NCBI RefSeq assembly: GCF_028473665.1 | Contig: NZ_CP098774.1 | Location: 3,934,501-3,998,500 of the forward strand | Reading direction: 5' to 3' | Length of the DNA: 64,000 nt | DNA from: Sphingomonas sp. QA11 | GTDB lineage: Bacteria > Pseudomonadota > Alphaproteobacteria > Sphingomonadales > Sphingomonadaceae | In this document: positions 62,601-64,000 of the stretch, one piece after another | Layout: each line of letters starts with the position of its first letter | Position numbering within the stretch: position 1 is the first letter of the stretch | Position numbers and translations under genes: made by a program | The notes under the pieces: model-generated | Databases searched by the model: none | What the model saw: the letters and a program-made list of their open reading frames with translations, nothing else | Told to the model about the DNA's origin: nothing

Positions 62601-62986
62601 ACATTGCTCGTGGAGGTCACCGCGCGCGCCTGAGCCTGGGCGGCGAGCTGGCCGCGCAGCACGGTGAGCGCGGCGTTGAAGTCGGTAACCGATTTCTGTG
62701 CCTGAGCGGCGGCTTGGGCAGGATCGACGCCGGGGATGACGACACGCGGCCCGTTCCCGCTCGAACCCGCTCCGCCACTCGCTCCAGGCGTCACCGGGAT
62801 GGAGCCGGTACCGAGCGTTGCGCGCACGCCCGAGAGCGTCTGGCCGAGCGCCGGATGCGCCACGAGAAGGGTCAGGAGGCTGGCGCCCGAAAGGAGGGCG
62901 CGCTTGGCGCTGATCGACGGAACCTGGGACATGGCGAACGAAAACCCCCGTTGAATTCTGTTGGCGTGCGGGTCGAACCGGCTCAT
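50675..62986 (-). CDS. giant filamentous-haemagglutinin-type exoprotein (TpsA-like)
   Basis: 4103 residues. An extended N-terminus before the signal peptide (AKRALLSGASLLTLLVAHPALGQ) is like those of large TPS exoproteins. Residues ~150-290 form the two-partner secretion domain (TWDSFNVGKDTIVHFDQTGG, NRIVDPSGKPSQILGQIKAEGSVYLINRNGILFGG). The long remainder is a beta-helix of repeats such as GGSVTLS, VDLSGGG, TLTAGGDV. Start at 62986 overlaps the upstream stop by four bases (ATGA); the ATG at 62932 is a shorter alternative. No TpsB transporter lies in the window, though the porin-like gene upstream is incomplete. Probable role: adhesion or matrix. Confidence 0.92.
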   Translation of the reverse strand: MSRFDPHANRIQRGFSFAMSQVPSISAKRALLSGASLLTLLVAHPALGQTLSGVRATLGTGSIPVTPGASGGAGSSGNGPRVVIPGVDPAQAAAQAQKSVTDFNAALTVLRGQLAAQAQARAVTSTSNVPNGLTAGGLAPVAALSGDPALWQNANAATETKNADGTTTVTIGQTASKAILTWDSFNVGKDTIVHFDQTGGTQTNGANNWVALNRIVDPSGKPSQILGQIKAEGSVYLINRNGILFGGTSQVNTHSLVVSSLSFLGENISGLTPGTAAYDQAIASSNITFLNTGIAAPESTGGTGFNNLVLGVGGQITGAAATAYEAPGDVVIQSGAQISTHANGSQGNGGYVLIAGTNVDNAGQISTPGGQAILAAGAGVGFWRNVASGSSILLPKITGQVINPDNSDGTPISTLTNTGIIQAARGTINLLGTNVDQNGVVEVTTGVSYPGSIVISAVDESLVGPSTGSPNRIGLVTFGAGSLTASLPEEDGETATSSPAATFTPGSIGITGGAVWFHNGSLLEAPGAAVTVAAMTTTAAGPAPNFEKGLNAVEGRILVDTGATIDVAGLTDVQLSASAALATIKIITQNEIADDPDQIALLGLQNIVIDTTLAGTTADGKSWVGSPILNASGYAQLIPRKIDQLLVNAGSITLAGNEVLTASGSMLNLDGGYVHYLAGAVQTTRLVDLAGNMTAIGDADPNDIYIGIAGVTAVDHNRWGVTDSYYNPLLATAATYRPASVAGGNAGTLTIYGEKAVVLDGTMSAHAVAGINQVAAGSAPSGTVPGGSYLPTGGTFDFGDGSALLSSGIGQFYGGSAATIGTTTSIIIQNSAPTFSQYASNFDISTTFNATALGTLASSDPNNVFLWETIPADMLNAGGFANVKINPLAPVGRGRDLVVAQGATLSVQPGGSITYKAPYGGNITVLGSLIAPAGTINLETDSVDTSVVGPAQNYNPGSITVGTSGVLSTAGLWVNDSDLLTAPGADAFVNGGSVSLSAGLGATIDLERGSLIDVSSGGVLLAGGLLTKNGVPEGLGGSVTLSTWNFHPTDAFGSVNPPSQPTTGTLVMDGTIRSAGFSGGGTLTLQALGFQIGGDVSSAPAWDVVLSSDFFATQGFGAYQINALYDAKVADGAQVRLTQQTLIPDLTALASAPTGVSLATGGLTSLGALDPYHRQATSLTLTAGGDVAWLNFGGLLPHYAGVTGKVTLGAGALIDADAGASVTLGGSDGVTVLGAIRAPGGAITLTGDTYSNYAKAAGLSGPDFTAQDKAVWLGSNALLDVSGVAITDPYASPVNIDGALTVPTVGKVLAGGVVTLSDATGSVVAEAGSVINISGTSATFDAPSIGAGGVTRYTPQAVWSNAGAITLGAGGGLYFDGTLKGAAGASQAEGGTLTLLPETVANNAASTFKGQTGGAVGATGLILQQSGSLVPAGLAPGDAINPAQPGAILFSADRLDGSGISTLVLGGTSANPGVNPTVAFAGDVSLDLGRAVIINAPEILALPAGTPAIPTLAAGTTSTGGAVVSITAPYVALAGPNWYQGVSKLSTAAMVGDATLSVNAGFLDISNQVALGNFGQSNLTSSGDTRLSTTNVPATGATLMPGVLLTSGNLTLSAADLYPASGESFALVAAGPNPTTIIFASNGASSTPLSAGGALLVDATTIVQGGTIRAPFGSITLGVGDPTSTATQAAFGNVPLVATNGVTLTAGSVTSVSAGNATLPYGVTTDGTNWTYPAILNGTAPTLAAPPSKIVTLNGQAVSLDKGATVDLSGGGTLQAEEWIPGTGGTRDLLSQYSISYATSTTGTTTPLYPDARNVYAVVPGYSAPVAAYDPVFAQQPDPASQGYSTSLGVGQAGSGDLAGKAVYLSGVPGLPAGVYTLLPAKYATLPGAFRVVENSATAAAGQSTKLADGTNVVAGYFADALTGARSATPALFDVQSAAVWGKSSQYTLTTADSYFASHAVAAGIATPALPRDAGQLVLAATGALSLGAALDTTPGKNGAAAQVDIASRDIQIIGSGEQALAGYLQISAADLDALGAGSLLIGGVRSQTSAGTAIDVVSNSIVVSTDAADPLTGPEVLLVAKSDPTGADPNAANGLWVQSGSVIAAKGSLPASGEQTLILGDATHSGDGALLRVSNGTQVGVTRTNAGPNPQGLLTVSSGVSIDGGAALTLDSSGNLSFDPAASFAGANIAVDAPAITFTSSANPAGLSGFVVGPNGLAQFASAKQVDLRSFGDIVFDGDVSLGFGQAVDLSAGHFVGDGHVILSGTQIAFTNDLGAPTTGAPVASNPGSLTVNASEIDLGAGAKALAGFGAVAITATGGIVGQGKGSFDMGGANTTLTAPVFLADTGSAASLSTTGSLTLAKGIGTALSLTPIGGALSLTGGSIAVNGADLSAPAGNLSLAATTGDLTIGSGSILSSAGVAKTFYDTVQYAPGGYIHLTADTGVLDVQSGATLDFSGASGGGAAGSLSLSGPAQAVQLAGTIKGNAATGYTGGSLSFDTGGAVDLDNLATLLASSGVNNTITVHSRAGNLTLSTGSTIKATSVALTADGGAGGQDPTGGNILIAGAINASGVKGGTIALYGKSGVDLEGSLLATGSSATTRGGTVEIGTVGNADIASGVVQLDPTYGYELVSAANSGAIRLGDHALIDVSGGTAGGLSGGTVNFRTPLLANGDVNVTVSPTATVKGSRATTLEAFATWSTDDPITYGAGKHFDGLVDPAGWYNADGTMVAGTWTDQSGNTLSNPSADQLANYLTKDYFTPTAANADHQTFYGYVNGDQTQGAGTLMGFVENLPIDAAVKARFANIQNFAVTPGIELDNPDPAVNGGNITVLTNWNLGAGTSPTQLAYRFNGQAPTITFKAENDFQAKASLSDGFFQIANPLGAPSQIITAPPLTDFGSVYTGWTNPSGTYQSYGYGLSYYGPNGIGFAKNLVPPPVQLTGGDPQQVQQYYALYQAYENTLLAPIPVTSVTPAPSYGPATNINQAYKSRQNANAYYWGVNPGAQAVPTPPTAAQQAADPKTYLVYLATYNSYVDSAIAAAVKAGQHGLLPYIVPLSPPEAQPDPVIPAGTQIVISSPAPMDNSPSPAATAANPAPLLSAGLSGGASASYRFAAGAVFGAADPMAVQLVAAGVGGGNVTLEGHTTFPSVSAGQTINVPTMIRTGTGSIVIASAQDVSLLDQTAPGVIYTAGAPAEGAPVGTSTSIVTSHGLGVSDVLATNAANPNAAGDISIDAGNDILGVENVQPTSAQGLATSQFWFQWMQTGNLRSNGQVTQSSINFGAFDQGIMSVGGNIAISAGGNIQNLSVSLPTSWYLSNNGATVNTVGGGDLSVIAGGDILAGSYFVAKGMGTITAGGQIASGGLTTPAQFLGQAAPEVSTILALQDGVLTVTARQGADIGAVVNPSYLQGSSLLYGYGTQNIPWLADAQSYSGASTVNIAATTGDVTLNSLASRALLGANSPGTANSDDSNILPATVALTAFNGSIAVERAGELYPSATGQLSLIANQSINLSSGGTNPADLQLGLIDAAPSALPSPLSPMPINLGQAQGVFDFNLTSAALIDHSATPLHAADAQPVRLYALNGSIVDGINETSGQSAGFYDRFLTVAVDKPALIYAGQDIINLDFLGQNLRQDDITRIVAGRDIASIRPLISIAGTPRMNTLDIGGPGAFDVEAGRDIRLVNTLGLTPTSVANANKAGLGGALSTATGIVAVGNANNPYLPQEGADVDVIFGVAKGVDNAGFIAAYVDPAVTTPAVQNALVAFMEAWGEGAGIDTGLVKDKPSITLTTGQAWAQFQALPAAAQQRFNRQILASVLREVGADYNDPSSPYFHQYARGYQAINTLFPASLGYTANSLNGGAQGALTPVSTGNLDIRSSTIQTQQGGNVNIMGPGGGALVGGNAAPPPTGKATSTQGVLTLEQGAIDIFTDTSLLLAQSRIFTEQGGAITIWSSNGDVNAGKGAKTTTDVPPPIYVCSTDFYCTLDARGQVSGAGIATLQTLPGAASASVELIAPRGTVDFGAAGVRSSGNLIVAAQYVVNAANAQVQGQTIGVPTNAVNVSANLAASNSAAAAATQAAEAMQQARRNDQPSIFIVTIDGFGPDSDN

Positions 62987-63498
62987 CGCGGTCGGGGACC
63001 CGGCATGACTGGACTGGTGAAGACCGGTGCCGGCGGCCGATAGGGCGTCGCCGATTTCCCGAAATTGCGCCCCACGCGCTGCGCGGTGGCGCTGAAACTG
63101 AACGTGCCGACCTTGCTCGGCACGTTGGCCCGGGAGGTGGTGTCACCGGCCGCGGACGGCGCGACCTGGCCGCTTTTGGCGGCGGTCTGCAATTCCCGGT
63201 TGAGGCAGGACAGATCCGGCCCACCGCCAGGCTTCGGCGGGGACACGACCCGCGCCTTCTCGTCAGGTACGGGGCAGTTCGACTGTGGCCGGCTGCCGGT
63301 GACGACGATATCGGTTCCGGGCGCCACCGCTGGTAAATCCTGCGCGGCAACCGACGTGGCACCGAACATGAGCGCAAACGGCAAGGCGTGGCGGAGCGGG
63401 ACGATCGCAAGGGACCGCGACCATTCCGCCCCGCTAATCAGCGGACAGCGCACGGTAACATGCCACAGAGAAGGGAGTGAACTGGACATGGTCCGCAC
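62983..63498 (-). CDS. small secreted protein of the adhesin operon
   Basis: 171 residues with a signal peptide-like segment (LRHALPFALMFGATSVAAQ), then DLPAVAPGTDIVVTGSR, a motif also seen at TonB receptor N-termini, SNCPVPDEKARVV, SCLNRELQTAAKSG, and GTFSFSATAQRVGRNFGKSATPYRPPAPV. No family. The start could be Met1 or Met4. Coupled to the adhesin gene by ATGA. Confidence 0.6.
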   Translation of the reverse strand: MRTMSSSLPSLWHVTVRCPLISGAEWSRSLAIVPLRHALPFALMFGATSVAAQDLPAVAPGTDIVVTGSRPQSNCPVPDEKARVVSPPKPGGGPDLSCLNRELQTAAKSGQVAPSAAGDTTSRANVPSKVGTFSFSATAQRVGRNFGKSATPYRPPAPVFTSPVMPGPRPR

Positions 63499-63509
63499 CG
63501 CCCCGCCGA

Positions 63510-64000
63510 TCAGAAGTGCACGTTGAGATCGGCCTGCACCAGGTCGATCTTGAGGGGCGGCCCGAACACTTCCTGGCCACTCATCCAGCGCAGGCCAAAC
63601 GACGTGTTGCGGAACACTCCATATTCACCGCCGATCGTCCAGCCGCGGGCGTTTGTGCCGCCCTGATGGAAATCCTGGTCGGTGAACGCGTCGAGCAGCG
63701 CGTCTGGCTGGATGTAGCGATAGGAGCCGGTGATCTGCCAGTCGCCGAACTTCACGATTCTGGACGAACCCAATGTCGCACGGACCATCCAGGCGTCGCC
63801 GCCCGACTTGAAGCAACCGACCGCGATACCGCCCGCCGGGCAGCTTTCGACATTGTTGATGATCTGCGAGGCTTTTTGCGTCGCATTGTAGCCACGCGCG
63901 AGGATCTCGCTCGCATTATAGGCGAGGTTCCTCGAATAGTGGCCGGTAAGGTCGAGCCTGAGATCGTCGCTCAAATCATAGGTCAGCGCGCCCGAGGCAT
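63510..64000 (-). CDS. outer-membrane beta-barrel porin, C-terminal part (runs off the edge)
   Basis: At least 162 codons, open to the right border. Alternating strands: LTYDLSDDLRLDLTGHYSRNLAYNASEIL, AWMVRATLGSSRIVKFGDWQITGSYRYIQPDALLDAFTDQDFHQGG, GWTIGGEYGVFRNTSFGLRWMSGQEVF and a C-terminal VQADLNVHF, ending with Phe as barrel proteins do. It fits the putative-porin group found with large adhesin genes. First visible gene of the operon; N-terminus lies outside the window. Confidence 0.75.
   Translation of the reverse strand, partial: ASGALTYDLSDDLRLDLTGHYSRNLAYNASEILARGYNATQKASQIINNVESCPAGGIAVGCFKSGGDAWMVRATLGSSRIVKFGDWQITGSYRYIQPDALLDAFTDQDFHQGGTNARGWTIGGEYGVFRNTSFGLRWMSGQEVFGPPLKIDLVQADLNVHF

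Overview
This is GC-rich DNA with dense, often overlapping genes. It most likely comes from a sphingomonad (Alphaproteobacteria, Sphingomonadales). The case rests on gene families and layout: an OprB-type porin, DUF3008, an astexin-type lasso peptide locus with isopeptidase and TonB receptor, and a SapC / TIGR03032 / OmpH / giant haemagglutinin operon. No rRNA, tRNA or CRISPR array was recognised.

Layout. 0.4-8.3 kb: metabolic and stress genes (noncanonical NRAMP-family transporter, porin, exonuclease III, cupin, DksA-like protein, DUF3008), with a heptanucleotide tandem array and decayed qor, ligD and alkB fragments. 8.4-11.1 kb: a GT-C glycosyltransferase and an exported DUF1028 protein. 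11.4-18.4 kb: an RHS polymorphic locus with a full-length RHS protein, a small membrane protein, an orphan RHS tip carried on a duplicated core segment, and a second membrane-anchored protein. 18.7-19.1 kb: an orphan VirB2-like pilin. 19.1-26.3 kb: a peptide or protein export locus, with a winged-helix regulator and membrane protein, HlyD adaptor, C39-peptidase ABC exporter, and a substrate carrying a double-glycine leader in front of a HEVGH (M91-like) metallopeptidase domain, followed by small secreted proteins and a hydrolase. 26.6-31.6 kb: regulators, RadC, a VapBC system whose antitoxin is fused to a winged helix, and a second CoaD-like protein.

32.0-41.2 kb is a complete lasso peptide locus. 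ECF sigma factor, FecR, TonB receptor and isopeptidase lie on the plus strand. Cyclase C, fused RRE/protease B and a 44-codon precursor A lie on the minus strand. The precursor predicts a new lasso peptide with a Gly1-Asp9 ring. The likely logic is to make and export the peptide, sense or import it by TonB receptor/FecR/sigma, and open it with the isopeptidase.

41.3-47.2 kb: small membrane and secreted proteins, then an ICE-like regulatory module: two divergent genes flanking four GGAA-N6-TTCC palindromes at an exact 21-bp period, the plus-strand one an FseA-like activator that needs a +1 frameshift. A dead IS5-family copy follows. 47.3-64.0 kb is one tight minus-strand operon (porin, small secreted protein, 4103-residue haemagglutinin-type exoprotein, SapC, TIGR03032 protein, OmpH-like, small membrane protein, TonB-C-like protein) that runs off the right edge.
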